From DASUAS01 sp963819475 (GTDB lineage Bacteria > Actinomycetota > Acidimicrobiia > IMCC26256 > DASPTH01), in NCBI GenBank assembly GCA_963819475.1, contig CAWFWE010000004.1, positions 372,001 to 436,000 on the forward strand: 64,000 nucleotides of DNA, written 5' to 3'. Positions 51,171 through 59,459 of the stretch are shown one piece after another; the first letter of the stretch is position 1; each line of letters begins with the position of its first letter. The translations under genes and the position numbers were made by a program. Below the pieces are notes generated by a model, which worked only from the letters and a program-made list of their open reading frames with translations, had not been told where the DNA came from and made no database searches.

Positions 51171-51244
51171 GGGGACGTAGCTCAGTTGGCTAGAGCACCT
51201 GCTTTGCAAGCAGGGGGTCGTGGGTTCGAGTCCCATCGTCTCCA
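51171..51244 (+). tRNA. tRNA-Ala (anticodon TGC)
   Basis: 74 nt. The acceptor arm GGGGACG pairs with CGTCTCC (discriminator A at 51244). D-arm GCTC/GAGC, anticodon arm CCTGC-TTTGCAA-GCAGG with anticodon TGC, T-arm GTGGG-TTCGAGT-CCCAT. CCA is not encoded. An interrupted tyrosine recombinase starts 59 bp upstream in the opposite direction. No second copy of the 3' end was found in the window. Confidence 0.97.
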
Positions 51245-51372
51245 CCCCAGCGTCATGGACCAATTCGGGATCGTTCGACACCGTGCCGCCTTCCGACCGG
51301 CTGCCCGGCTCCCACCTTGCGCGATCGAGGAATCCCCGTACTGGTCGCACCGTACGACGACGTCGACATCGC

Positions 51373-52509
51373 TCATGGTTCGACATGGGCCGGAACCGGA
51401 TCGACCATTGAGCGGGCAACCGTCCACGGACGTGCGGGAGCACAGGGTACGAAGTTCTCCACGAGCGAGCGGTGGATACGGCACGTGCGGTACGGCGCCC
51501 GCGTTGTGAGCACCTCACCGAGAAGGTGCCGCCGGACCATGGCGTCGGGCTCGTTGTACCCGACCATGGCGCGCAGTGAGGTCGTCCCGGAGTAGCGGGG
51601 ATTGATCTCGAAGATCTGAACGACTCCGTCGACGACGCGGCACTGGATGTTCACCGGTCCGCGCACACCGAGCGCGGCCGCGACGGCTTCGCATTGGGTC
51701 TGCACCTCTTCGAACCCTCCTACCGAGCCGTGGCTGACTCCGGAGCTCAACACCAGTGTCGGTCCGAGGTCGCTGCGCGACGTCCGGTTGGGGACGCGCA
51801 GCCGGACGTTCAATACGCTGCGGAGCTCGCGACGGATCGCGATGGAGTTGACGAACCGCCCGTCGAGGTCGTGGAGGACTCCGACGGTGAACTCGGCGTC
51901 AGGCCGGCCGACATACTCCTGAACCATCATCCGCGTCGCGGCGTCGCTCATGAGCTCGGCCAGGCACTCGAGCTCGCGTGGCGTCTGCGCGATGTAGCAG
52001 TCGACCGATCCGCCGCCGCCGACCGCGGGCTTCACCACGACCGGGTACCAGTTGATCTCGTGGATCAGGTCACGCGAGATCCGGGCGACGCGCGGATGCG
52101 CGAACCCGTGATCGTCCAGGAAGGCTGCGGTCCTCAGCTTGTCCATCCCGATGTCGATCACCTCTCGCGGTGCGATCGGCAGCAAGATCCCGGCCTCGGC
52201 CACCTGGGCTCGGTGGTCGCTCAGGAACCTGAGCTCCGGCTCACTCCCGGGAAAGAGCACCTGTACGCCACACGCGTCGGCGATCGTCAGCACGGCCTCG
52301 AGGTAGGCCGGGTCTGCAGCGCAAGGCACGACGAACGACTCGTCAACGTGTTCGAAGTTCACACACTGCTCCGACATGTCGACTCCGACGATTCGGTAGC
52401 CGCCGGCGATCCTCAAGGCCTTGAGGATCTGTTCGCCCACACTCACGCCGTCGATTGCCGTGATCATCGCGGTTGCCCGCGGCGATCCCCGGTCTCCAGG
52501 TTCACACAT
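51373..52509 (-). CDS. ATP-grasp ligase (carbamoyl-phosphate-synthase-like), unknown substrate
   Basis: 378 aa from the ATG at 52509, which overlaps the phosphoesterase gene by 8 nt. The pre-ATP-grasp domain (MITAIDGVSVGEQILKALRI) is Rossmann-like. The grasp domain has YPVVVKPAVGGGGSVDCYIA (lysine and glycine-rich loop), MMVQEYVGRPDAEFTVGVLH, and the metal-binding VVDGVVQIFEINPRYSGTTS (E-x-N). Forms an amide or similar bond with ATP; substrates unknown. Such ligases occur in sugar- and peptide-modifying clusters. Translational coupling to a phosphoesterase is the only context. Confidence 0.85.
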   Translation of the reverse strand: MCEPGDRGSPRATAMITAIDGVSVGEQILKALRIAGGYRIVGVDMSEQCVNFEHVDESFVVPCAADPAYLEAVLTIADACGVQVLFPGSEPELRFLSDHRAQVAEAGILLPIAPREVIDIGMDKLRTAAFLDDHGFAHPRVARISRDLIHEINWYPVVVKPAVGGGGSVDCYIAQTPRELECLAELMSDAATRMMVQEYVGRPDAEFTVGVLHDLDGRFVNSIAIRRELRSVLNVRLRVPNRTSRSDLGPTLVLSSGVSHGSVGGFEEVQTQCEAVAAALGVRGPVNIQCRVVDGVVQIFEINPRYSGTTSLRAMVGYNEPDAMVRRHLLGEVLTTRAPYRTCRIHRSLVENFVPCAPARPWTVARSMVDPVPAHVEP

Positions 52510-53212
52510 CGACGACCTCCCCGACATAGCTCGTCGCTCTCCTGGCGAGCACTTCTTCGACCATCTCGTGGAACGGACCGCACCGACGACGCGCGCGAGC
52601 AACGGCTTCGCGGATGTCGTAGCGCAGGATGCGCGCGGTCGCCGTCTCTTCGTCGAACACGCAACAGGCGCCGAGTGTGCCGACATCACGTGGCAAGCCA
52701 CAGCTTCCGACGTTGACGAACGTGGTGGATCCGCAGCGACGTACGAAGGGCCGATGAGTGTTCCCCATGAAGACGGTCGCATCTCTGAGTTCGGGCAGCA
52801 ACGCGACACGATCGAGAGAGGTGTCGGGATACACATAGCCAAACGTCGGGTCGGCGGGGCTCCCGTGGACCAGCACTGCCCGGGCGTTCCCGAGCCAGAA
52901 CTCGCGAGACACGGGCCAGCGAGCCACTGACTCGAGGAGTGCGGGTGCCATCGCAGTGGCCGTCGACAGGAGCTGGTAGACGTCGTCGTGCGGGATCGTC
53001 GACCCGGTGGCGAGCAACATCGCCTCGTGATTGCCGCGGATCGACGGGATTCCCTCGGCGACAACGGCTTCGACCACGGACGGACCCGGGAGGTACCCGA
53101 CTGCGTCGCCGAGGAAGTAGATCGCATCCACGCCGAATCGCCGGAGCACGCCGTGGCCGAGCTCGAAGGCCTCCACGTTGCCATGCGCGTCCGAGAGGAA
53201 GCCCACTCTCAT
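52502..53212 (-). CDS. Metallophosphoesterase (calcineurin-like, YfcE-type)
   Basis: 236 aa. Metal-site motifs: LSDAHGN (D8, H10), FLGDAVGY (D36), IRGNHE at 58-63, VLVHGSP and MGNTHRP near the C-terminus, a complete dinuclear centre. Cytosolic phosphodiesterase or phosphatase. First gene of a two-gene unit with the ATP-grasp ligase (8-nt overlap), so it may remove phosphate from, or regenerate, a substrate of that ligase. Confidence 0.9.
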   Translation of the reverse strand: MRVGFLSDAHGNVEAFELGHGVLRRFGVDAIYFLGDAVGYLPGPSVVEAVVAEGIPSIRGNHEAMLLATGSTIPHDDVYQLLSTATAMAPALLESVARWPVSREFWLGNARAVLVHGSPADPTFGYVYPDTSLDRVALLPELRDATVFMGNTHRPFVRRCGSTTFVNVGSCGLPRDVGTLGACCVFDEETATARILRYDIREAVARARRRCGPFHEMVEEVLARRATSYVGEVVDV

Positions 53213-53516
53213 GAAATCCTGCCTGGTCCGGGGCGTGGTGGGGGGAAAGCAGGTTGGTGCTTACGCGATCAGGTCGCCAACCAGGACGAGTCGCGGGACT
53301 TCGGCTGAGATACACGTTACGAAACAGTGTGCGCTCGGCATCTCGGATGCTGACCGATTTTCAAAGGCGCGTCTCCACCGCATGATCACGGGCCGTGGAA
53401 GGCGACACGCGGTCGCCATTTCGGGCGTCGACGAATTCGCCTCATTGCGGCCAGCGATTGACCGCTTCCCTCCGTAAGGTCGGAGAGACGAAACCCGACA
53501 CACAGAGGAGGCGGTC
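53213..53516. other. Divergent intergenic region, phosphoesterase / VOC protein
   Basis: 304 bp without a gene. Must hold both promoters; no convincing operator or RNA element was seen. An AGAGGAGG ribosome site ends the region before the GTG at 53517. Confidence 0.4.
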
Positions 53517-54377
53517 GTGCCCGAACGAGACGGATACATCCCAGGCGTCCCCTGTTGGATCGATACCAACCAGCCCGACCCGGAAGGTGCCCTTCCCTTC
53601 TACCGCGGCCTCTTCGGTTGGGAATTCGAGGACGTGATGCCCGAAGGATCGGCGGGCTCGTACTTCATCGGCCGCATTCGGGGTGGCGACGTGGCGGCGG
53701 TTGCGTCGATTCCCGAAGGCGCGCCACCGTTGGCGATGTGGAACACGTACGTCTGGGTCGACAGCGCCGACGAGACGGCCGCCAGAGCCCAGACTGCCGG
53801 CGGCGCGGTGATCTCGGAGCCCTTCGACGTTCTCGACGCCGGGCGGATGGCAGTCGTCGCGGACCCCGAGGGTGCGGTGTTCTGCGTGTGGCAGGCCAAG
53901 AACCACCGGGGTGCGAAGGTCGTCAACGAACACGGTTCGCTGAACTTCAACGGCCTCGCCACGCGCGATCCCGAAGCTGCAAAGGCGTTCTACGGCGCAG
54001 TGTTCGGTTGGCAAGCGCTGGCCTTGCCCGCAGGTGTCATGTGGACGCTTCCCGGGTACGGAGATCACCTCGAGGAGAACACTCCTGGCCTTCGCGAGCA
54101 GATGGCGCAGATGGGTGCGCCCGAAGGCTTCATCGACGTCGTCGCCGCGCTCGATCCGATCGCACCCGACGACTCCGAAACGCCGGCGCACTGGAGCGTC
54201 ACCTTCGCCGTTGACGACGCCGACGCGACGGCCACGAAGGCACGCGAGCTCGGCGGTGTGGTCGTCGCCGGACCCGTCGATGCCCCCTGGACCAGGACCG
54301 CGGTGATCAAGGACCCGCAGGGAGCGACCTTCGTCGCCGGCCAATTCGTCCCGGAGAACCGCGATCTCGAAGCCTGA
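53517..54377 (+). CDS. VOC (glyoxalase/bleomycin-resistance) protein, two domains
   Basis: 286 aa from the GTG at 53517 (GAGG 4 nt upstream). Two tandem VOC domains: PGVPCWIDTNQPDPEGALPF with YRGLFGWEFEDVMP, and SLNFNGLATRDPEAAKAFYG with AVFGWQALALP; each ends in ADPEGAVFCVWQ or KDPQGATFVAGQF. Resembles the actinobacterial CFP30B/27-kDa antigen group, classed as putative hydroxylase or glyoxalase. Metal ligands of true glyoxalases are not all kept. Function unproven. Confidence 0.85.
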   Translation: MPERDGYIPGVPCWIDTNQPDPEGALPFYRGLFGWEFEDVMPEGSAGSYFIGRIRGGDVAAVASIPEGAPPLAMWNTYVWVDSADETAARAQTAGGAVISEPFDVLDAGRMAVVADPEGAVFCVWQAKNHRGAKVVNEHGSLNFNGLATRDPEAAKAFYGAVFGWQALALPAGVMWTLPGYGDHLEENTPGLREQMAQMGAPEGFIDVVAALDPIAPDDSETPAHWSVTFAVDDADATATKARELGGVVVAGPVDAPWTRTAVIKDPQGATFVAGQFVPENRDLEA

Positions 54378-54479
54378 GGAGGTCGCGCATCCCCTCGTCA
54401 CGACGGGTCGATGAGTTTCCCGCGGCCGTGCCGTCAGAAGGGCAGGATCAGAGCACGACCGACGTGACGGGAGAATCCG

Positions 54480-55091
54480 ATGGCCACGATCACAGCCAGC
54501 ATGTTCATGGCGCTCGACGGCGTTGTCGACCCCGGCGTGGGCAACTGGCACTTTCCGTACTTCAACGAGGAGATGGGCAAAGCCGTCGACGGGACTCACG
54601 ACGCCGACGTGATGCTGTTCGGCCGTGTCACCTACGACAGCTTCGCGGGAGCGTGGCCCGAACGGGAGACTGCCGGAGAGGCGGATGCCGCGATGGCCAA
54701 GCGGCTGGGCGACGTGCGCAAGATCGTCGTGTCACGGAGCCCACAGGAGTTCGCCTGGCGCAATTCGGAGCAGCTGGAGGGTGATCTCGTCGAGGCCGTC
54801 ACGGCGCTCAAGAACGACCCGACGATCAGGCGCATTGCGTTGAGCGGGTCGGTGTCGGTCGCGCGGCAGCTCCTCGATGCAGGTCTGCTCGATGAGCTGC
54901 ACCTGTTCGTCCACCCCGCGACCGCCGGGTCCGGGCTGAAGCTGTTCGAGGAGGGCGGTCCCGCTCGACACCTCGAGCTGATGTCGTCGCAACCATTCAG
55001 CACGGGCGTGCTGTACCTCGTCTACGGGCCGGACCCGAATCCGCCCACGGGGTCCTACGACGAGGCGAAGGAGACGCTGCCGCAGGAGTAA
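54480..55091 (+). CDS. Dihydrofolate-reductase-like protein (RibD C-terminal domain)
   Basis: 203 aa. TASMFMALDGVVDPGVGNWH opens the fold, DADVMLFGRVTYDSFAGAWP marks the NADPH-binding helix, and IRRIALSGSVSVARQLLDAG with LVDELHLFVHP-like LLDELHLFVHPATAGSG marks the second half. These stand-alone RibD-C/DHFR-like proteins are widespread in Actinobacteria, with uncertain reductase substrates. About 100 nt downstream of the VOC gene, same strand. Followed by a strong terminator hairpin. Confidence 0.85.
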   Translation: MATITASMFMALDGVVDPGVGNWHFPYFNEEMGKAVDGTHDADVMLFGRVTYDSFAGAWPERETAGEADAAMAKRLGDVRKIVVSRSPQEFAWRNSEQLEGDLVEAVTALKNDPTIRRIALSGSVSVARQLLDAGLLDELHLFVHPATAGSGLKLFEEGGPARHLELMSSQPFSTGVLYLVYGPDPNPPTGSYDEAKETLPQE

Positions 55092-55124
55092 GGGTGCGCG
55101 TCGTCAGGCTCGTCGCTGGCTGCC

Positions 55125-55156
55125 GCGGGTGGGAGGAGCGAACTCCTCCCGCCCGC
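55125..55156. terminator. Bidirectional terminator hairpin
   Basis: GCGGGTGGGAGGAG (55125-55138), loop CGAA, CTCCTCCCGCCCGC (55143-55156): a 14-bp stem with one G-T pair. It lies between the convergent DHFR-like and ABM-like genes. No long T-run on either side, as usual in high-GC genomes. Confidence 0.8.
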
Positions 55157-55175
55157 CGCGACGGCCAGGCTTACG

Positions 55176-55838
55176 TCAACGGAGGACGGGGATCTCCGTG
55201 TACACGCCGGACGAGATCACATCGACGGGTGCCTTCTCACCACGAATCGATTCGAGGGCCTTCCGAGCTTCTTGATCAGTCGTCATGGCATCGGCGACGC
55301 GACCGTGTGCGCCCATGTCGTCGTGCTCAATGACGGCAATGTGCATGCCGGTCATTTCGCCGGCCGCCCCGAGTTCGAACAGTCGGCAGCGGGTCGCTCC
55401 GAACCGATCGCACAGGTCGAAGGCGGTCGTCGCCGCGCGGACCGCGTCGTCCCGCCGGCCCGGCCGCACGCGAGAGAGGAAGGTCTGGAGCACCTTGCCT
55501 CGGCGGCCTTGCGTCCCCCGGTCGAGCGGAACCTCCGCCAAGAGCGCGGTGCCCTCGAGCGTGAACGGACTTTCCGCCTCCCGGGCGCGGTGCATGAAGG
55601 CCTGGTTCTCGACGTCCAGAGCGAGCTCATCCATGAACTCTCCGTGGCGCGCGAACGTGTCGAACTCACACGACGCGACCAGGGCGCCGGAATGGTTTCC
55701 GACCACGGAGCCGTGGGTGAGTCGGATGTCTCGCGCGCCGTGCCGATCGAGCAACTTGGCGCCTTCGGTGAGCAATCCGATGGCGTCGTCGAATCGACCC
55801 GCCTTGGGCCGCACGCTCCAAGTTCTTACGATGGTCAC
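55176..55838 (-). CDS. Hypothetical protein with two alpha-beta-barrel-like halves
   Basis: 220 aa. Two similar halves, TIVRTWSVRPKAGRFDDAIG with GALVASCEFDTFARHGEFMD, and VLQTFLSRVRPGRRDDAVRA with GMHIAVIEHDDMGAHGRVAD, look like tandem dimeric alpha-beta barrel (ABM/EthD-type) domains. No active-site residues can be named. No operon partner; the upstream 371 bp are gene-free. Function unknown. Confidence 0.65.
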   Translation of the reverse strand: MTIVRTWSVRPKAGRFDDAIGLLTEGAKLLDRHGARDIRLTHGSVVGNHSGALVASCEFDTFARHGEFMDELALDVENQAFMHRAREAESPFTLEGTALLAEVPLDRGTQGRRGKVLQTFLSRVRPGRRDDAVRAATTAFDLCDRFGATRCRLFELGAAGEMTGMHIAVIEHDDMGAHGRVADAMTTDQEARKALESIRGEKAPVDVISSGVYTEIPVLR

Positions 55839-56209
55839 TCCGCATCACCTCCTGAGGCCCGCACCATGACGGCGGACCAATTTCGGTGTTCGCATCGAGC
55901 GGAGCCGCCTTGGGCCAGATCCTCGCAGCGTCGGGCCTCACCCCCTTTGCCGGCTTCCGCGTGGCGACTCTCGCCCACATCGAGTTTCCGCCTCACGAGG
56001 GCTTCTGTCGAGACGTGTCCGTCACGCGACCGGATTCGGAAGACGTGCCGCGAGGCGCGACCGCGAGCCGAGGAGTGACTGCCATGGAGCCTGAGCCGAG
56101 GTAGCCGCCGGGCGACGCCTGACAACCGTGCACTCTCGGCGCGGTCCGTGCGACAGTCTCTGCGGCCGGCCCGGCGGAGTGCGCCGTCGGCGGCAGGAGG
56201 TGTCCGGCG
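55839..56209. other. Divergent intergenic region
   Basis: 371 bp between the hypothetical protein (minus) and the SDR gene (plus). No gene supported. A 72-codon plus-strand frame at 55886 has no ribosome site or recognisable motif. GGAGG near 56197 serves the SDR start. Confidence 0.4.
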
Positions 56210-57130
56210 ATGGATCAGCGTGATCCGACGTATCCGCCCTACGACGACGGTCGTTGGGATCACCCGCTGCTCACCGAGCGCGTCGCGCTCGTGACAGGAG
56301 GCGCCGGCGGGATCGGCGGCGCCGTCTGCTCATTGTTCGCTCACCAGGGCGCCCAGGCAGTGGTGGTCGTCGACGTCGACGAGCAGCGCACGGCACGCGT
56401 GGTGGCGCACGTCGAGTCACGCGGGGTGCGGGCGCGTGGCATCGTGTGCGACCTCACCGACGCCGACGCGGCGACCCGGATGTGCGCGTCGGTGCTCGAC
56501 GACTTCGGCCGTGTCGACGTGCTGGTCAATGCACTCGGGCACACGTTGGCGCCGGCGAGCGCGTTCGAGGCGACGGCGCCCGAGCTGTGGGACGACCTCT
56601 ACCGCGCCAACCTGCGTCATGTCTTCCTCACGACGCACACGTTCCTGCCGGGCATGCGCGAACGAGGATGGGGTCGCATCGTGAACTTCTCGTCGGTCGA
56701 GGGCAAGCGCGCCGCACCCGGCCTTGCCGTCTACACGGCGTTCAAGGCCGGTGTGGACGCGTTCACCCAGAGCGTCGCGGTCGACGTCGCGCGCGACGGG
56801 GTCACGGTCAACAGCGTGGCGGTCGACAAGACCCTCTCGTACCAGGTGGGCTACGGCGGCTTCCCGGAGGAGTACGACCGCCACGTGCCCGTCTGGGTCC
56901 CCGCCGGACGCTACGGCCAGGGTCCCGACATCGCTGCGGTCGTGCTCTTCCTGGCCAGCGACCTGGGTTCGTTCGTGGTCGGACAGTCGATCACCGCCGA
57001 CGGCGGCTGCCTCGCCGCGGGCGGTTGGTACCGCACACCCTCGCGCTGGGTGAACTCACCGCTCCTGGTGCAGTGGTTCGAGGACGATCCCGACGCCGCC
57101 GCGGCCACGCGCCCACCGACGCTTCGATGA
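56210..57130 (+). CDS. Short-chain dehydrogenase/reductase (SDR)
   Basis: 306 aa with a 25-residue N-terminal extension. Cofactor motif VALVTGGAGGIGGAV, D-x-D after the second strand (VVVDVDEQRT) favouring NAD, and N-A-L-G (LVNALGHT) in place of NNAG. Catalytic Ser in VNFSSVEG, and Y-x3-K as AVYTAFKAG. C-terminal ADGGCLAAGGWYR and a tail resembling SDRs of the Acidimicrobiia/mycobacterial steroid type. Substrate unknown. Start ATG has GGAGG upstream. Confidence 0.9.
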   Translation: MDQRDPTYPPYDDGRWDHPLLTERVALVTGGAGGIGGAVCSLFAHQGAQAVVVVDVDEQRTARVVAHVESRGVRARGIVCDLTDADAATRMCASVLDDFGRVDVLVNALGHTLAPASAFEATAPELWDDLYRANLRHVFLTTHTFLPGMRERGWGRIVNFSSVEGKRAAPGLAVYTAFKAGVDAFTQSVAVDVARDGVTVNSVAVDKTLSYQVGYGGFPEEYDRHVPVWVPAGRYGQGPDIAAVVLFLASDLGSFVVGQSITADGGCLAAGGWYRTPSRWVNSPLLVQWFEDDPDAAAATRPPTLR

Positions 57131-57298
57131 CGGCAGGGTCCATCGCGGCAACCGGTCCGGCTCGTACGCGCGCGCCCGGGTCTGGGGTGACAGCTTCTCT
57201 CGACGGTGTGGCTAGCTGGGCGAGCGCCGGGTGGGTTGCCCGACGCGCCATCCGGGTAGATAGGTGAGTGACTCACACACCTACCGAAGGGAGCCACC

Positions 57299-57697
57299 AT
57301 GACGTTCCATGCAGAGGGGACCCTGGAGATCACCAGCTGGGACGAGCAGCCGTACCACGAGATCGACGACGACCGGAGGCTCACGACCACGAAGGTCACC
57401 CAGGCCCTCCACGGCGACATCGAGGGCGAGGGCGCGGCCGACTGGCTCGCCGTCTACCGATCCGACGGGACGGCCGACTACCTCGGCTTCCAGCGCATCG
57501 AGGGCCGCGTCGGTGACGCCGCGGGGAGCGTGGTGCTCAGGATGACCGGTGGCTACGACGGGACGGTGGCCCGCAGCGAGTGGGAGGTCGTCGACGGCTC
57601 GGGCACCGGTGCGCTCGCGGGGATGAGCGGCGCCGGGATCAGCGAGGCGACTTCGGACGGGACCCCGGTGTACCGACTCGAGTACGACCTGCGGTGA
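57299..57697 (+). CDS. DUF3224 family protein
   Basis: 132 aa from the ATG at 57299 with AGGGAG upstream. AEGTLEITSWDEQPYHEIDD, TTKVTQALHGDIEGEGAADW and GSFVLR-like GSVVLRMTGGYDGTVARSEW, ending in GMSGAGISEATSDGTPVYRL, match DUF3224 (allene-oxide-cyclase-like barrel). Function unknown in bacteria. Its stop overlaps the MarR start as GTGA, so the two are co-expressed. Confidence 0.85.
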   Translation: MTFHAEGTLEITSWDEQPYHEIDDDRRLTTTKVTQALHGDIEGEGAADWLAVYRSDGTADYLGFQRIEGRVGDAAGSVVLRMTGGYDGTVARSEWEVVDGSGTGALAGMSGAGISEATSDGTPVYRLEYDLR

Positions 57698-58230
57698 CCG
57701 ACGCCTTCGACGCCACCGCCAACCGGCTCGGGGCCCTTGCGCTGCGGATCACCGACCGGGTGCAACAAGCGGTCACCGCTGACGGCGAGCGCGCTCCGTC
57801 GGCGGCGACCGCGGTGTCGGTGATCGAGCGGTTCTTCGCTGACCCGCCGCGCATCGACGCGCTGCGGCGCGTGCTCGGCCTGACGTCGTCGGGGGTGGTG
57901 CGCCTGGTCGACGCGCTGGAAGCCGAGGGGCTCGTCACCCGGGGCGCAGCCGACGACGGCCGGGTGACGGTCGTCGCACTGACGCCCGAAGGTCGGCGCC
58001 GGGCCCGGACGGTCACCGACGACCGCGCTGCGGTCCTCACCGACGCGCTGGCCACGCTGACGCCCGCCGAACGGGCGCAGCTCGCGCCGTTGCTCGACAA
58101 GCTCCTGGCCGGTCTGGTGCGGGGGCCCAGTCCCGGGCCCGCGCTCTGTCGCCTGTGCGCCACCGAGGTCTGCGGAGCCGCGCGCGGAGAGCCGTGCCCG
58201 GTGACCGTGGCCGCCCTCGACCTCAGGTGA
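57694..58230 (+). CDS. MarR-family regulator with cysteine-rich C-terminus
   Basis: 178 aa from the GTG at 57694, overlapping the DUF3224 stop. Winged helix: RIDALRRVLGLTSSGVVRLV with DALEAEGLVTRGAADDGRVT and VVALTPEGRRRAR. The C-terminal 30 residues carry CRLCATEVCGAARGEPCPV, four cysteines that could bind metal or sense redox state. Autoregulation of the pair is likely. A hairpin terminator follows. Confidence 0.85.
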   Translation: MTDAFDATANRLGALALRITDRVQQAVTADGERAPSAATAVSVIERFFADPPRIDALRRVLGLTSSGVVRLVDALEAEGLVTRGAADDGRVTVVALTPEGRRRARTVTDDRAAVLTDALATLTPAERAQLAPLLDKLLAGLVRGPSPGPALCRLCATEVCGAARGEPCPVTVAALDLR

Positions 58231-58260
58231 ATCTGGCCGCGATCGATGGCTCCCTTCCGT

Positions 58261-58291
58261 CGGGCTCGCACGGTTGACGGATGCGAGCCCG
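58261..58291. terminator. Bidirectional terminator hairpin
   Basis: CGGGCTCGCA (58261-58270) and TGCGAGCCCG (58282-58291) form a perfect 10-bp stem with an 11-nt loop, in the 73-bp gap between the convergent MarR and MDR genes. Confidence 0.8.
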
Positions 58292-58303
58292 GGAGTGTGA
58301 CCG

Positions 58304-59341
58304 TCAGATCCGCACGACGACGCGACCCCACGTGCGCCGTTCGGCGAGGTCGGTGACCGCGGCGGGCACCTCGGAGAAGTCGACGCTCCGGCTGACCAGG
58401 GGCCGGTACCGCCCTTCGGCGACGAGCGCCTCGATGGCCAGCTGCGTCTCCTCGTGGATGCGCCGCATCTCCTCGCGCGGGTAACCGCCCAGGGTGGCGC
58501 CGACCAGGGTGTGGTTGCGCACGTAGAAGTGCGGATCGTGCGCGATCAGGCCACCGGCGTGCCCGCACAGCACGTGCCGGCCGTCGGGCACGAGGAGGTC
58601 ACGCAGGCGGGCACCGGTCTCGCCCTGCACCGGATCGACCAACACGTCGAGGCCCCGGCCGTCGGTGGCGGCCCGCACGCCTTCCACGGCATCGACCGCG
58701 GAGTGGTCGACCGCCCGCGCCCCGAGCTCCCCGACCACCGCCGCCTTCTCCGCACCGCCGACCACCGCGACCACGTCGCAACCCGCGGCCACGCACAACT
58801 GGACGATCGCGGCCCCGAGGCCGCCGGCTGCACCGAGCACACCGACGGTCTCACCGGCCTGCACGTGCCCGCGTCGGTGCACCGCGTGCCAGGCGGTGTG
58901 AGCGGGGATCATGAAGCCGGCGGCGTCCTCGTCGGACATCGAGTCCGGCACCTCGAACATCGTGGAGATGCCCACCGACACCGGCGCCAGGCTCCCGAAG
59001 GGCTGGATGCACACCGCGGCCACCCGCTTGCCGAGGAGGTCACGCCGCGCGGGCGCGGCGTCGGTCACCACACCCACTCCCTCCTGACCCGACACGTAGG
59101 GCATCGCGACGGGCACCGGGTAGCTGCCGCGCGCCATGGTCACGTCGGGCAGCGCGAGCGCGGCCACCGTCATGCGCATGATCACCCAGTCGCTGAAGGG
59201 TTCGACGCCGGGACCCACGGGGACCCAGCCGCTCATGTGCATGCCCAGCCCCGCGAGGTCGGCCGCGGTCGGTGCCGGGATCTCGTCGAGCTCGAGCACC
59301 TCCGCGGGTTCGCCGTGCCGGTGGACGCGCCACGCCTGCAT
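58304..59341 (-). CDS. Zinc-independent MDR oxidoreductase (quinone-oxidoreductase-like)
   Basis: 345 aa. N-terminal GroES-like domain (RVHRHGEPAEVLELDEIPAP, PYVSGQEGVGVVTDAAPARR). The Rossmann domain has ETVGVLGAAGGLGAAIVQLC, typical of NADPH-dependent MDR enzymes. The structural-zinc cysteines are absent. GRHVLCGHAGGLIAHDPHFY with the C-terminal YRPLVSRSVDFSEVPAAV completes the family pattern. Probable NADPH:quinone or enoyl reductase; substrate unknown. Divergent from the LtrA gene. Confidence 0.88.
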   Translation of the reverse strand: MQAWRVHRHGEPAEVLELDEIPAPTAADLAGLGMHMSGWVPVGPGVEPFSDWVIMRMTVAALALPDVTMARGSYPVPVAMPYVSGQEGVGVVTDAAPARRDLLGKRVAAVCIQPFGSLAPVSVGISTMFEVPDSMSDEDAAGFMIPAHTAWHAVHRRGHVQAGETVGVLGAAGGLGAAIVQLCVAAGCDVVAVVGGAEKAAVVGELGARAVDHSAVDAVEGVRAATDGRGLDVLVDPVQGETGARLRDLLVPDGRHVLCGHAGGLIAHDPHFYVRNHTLVGATLGGYPREEMRRIHEETQLAIEALVAEGRYRPLVSRSVDFSEVPAAVTDLAERRTWGRVVVRI

Positions 59342-59459
59342 CTACGCCACCGTCCTCGGGGCGATGCCGGACACCATCACCGCCAGGTTGGCCATCCCGG
59401 TCACCGTCACCGGCGCAGCGTACCGATCGGCGACGTCGATCCGCCGCTACCGTCGGGCG

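Noticed and set aside
52510..53184. A 603-codon frame extending the ATP-grasp protein
   Set aside because: The extension reads antisense-like, Ser/Arg-rich sequence through the phosphoesterase gene; the ATG at 52509 gives a normal ATP-grasp N-terminus.
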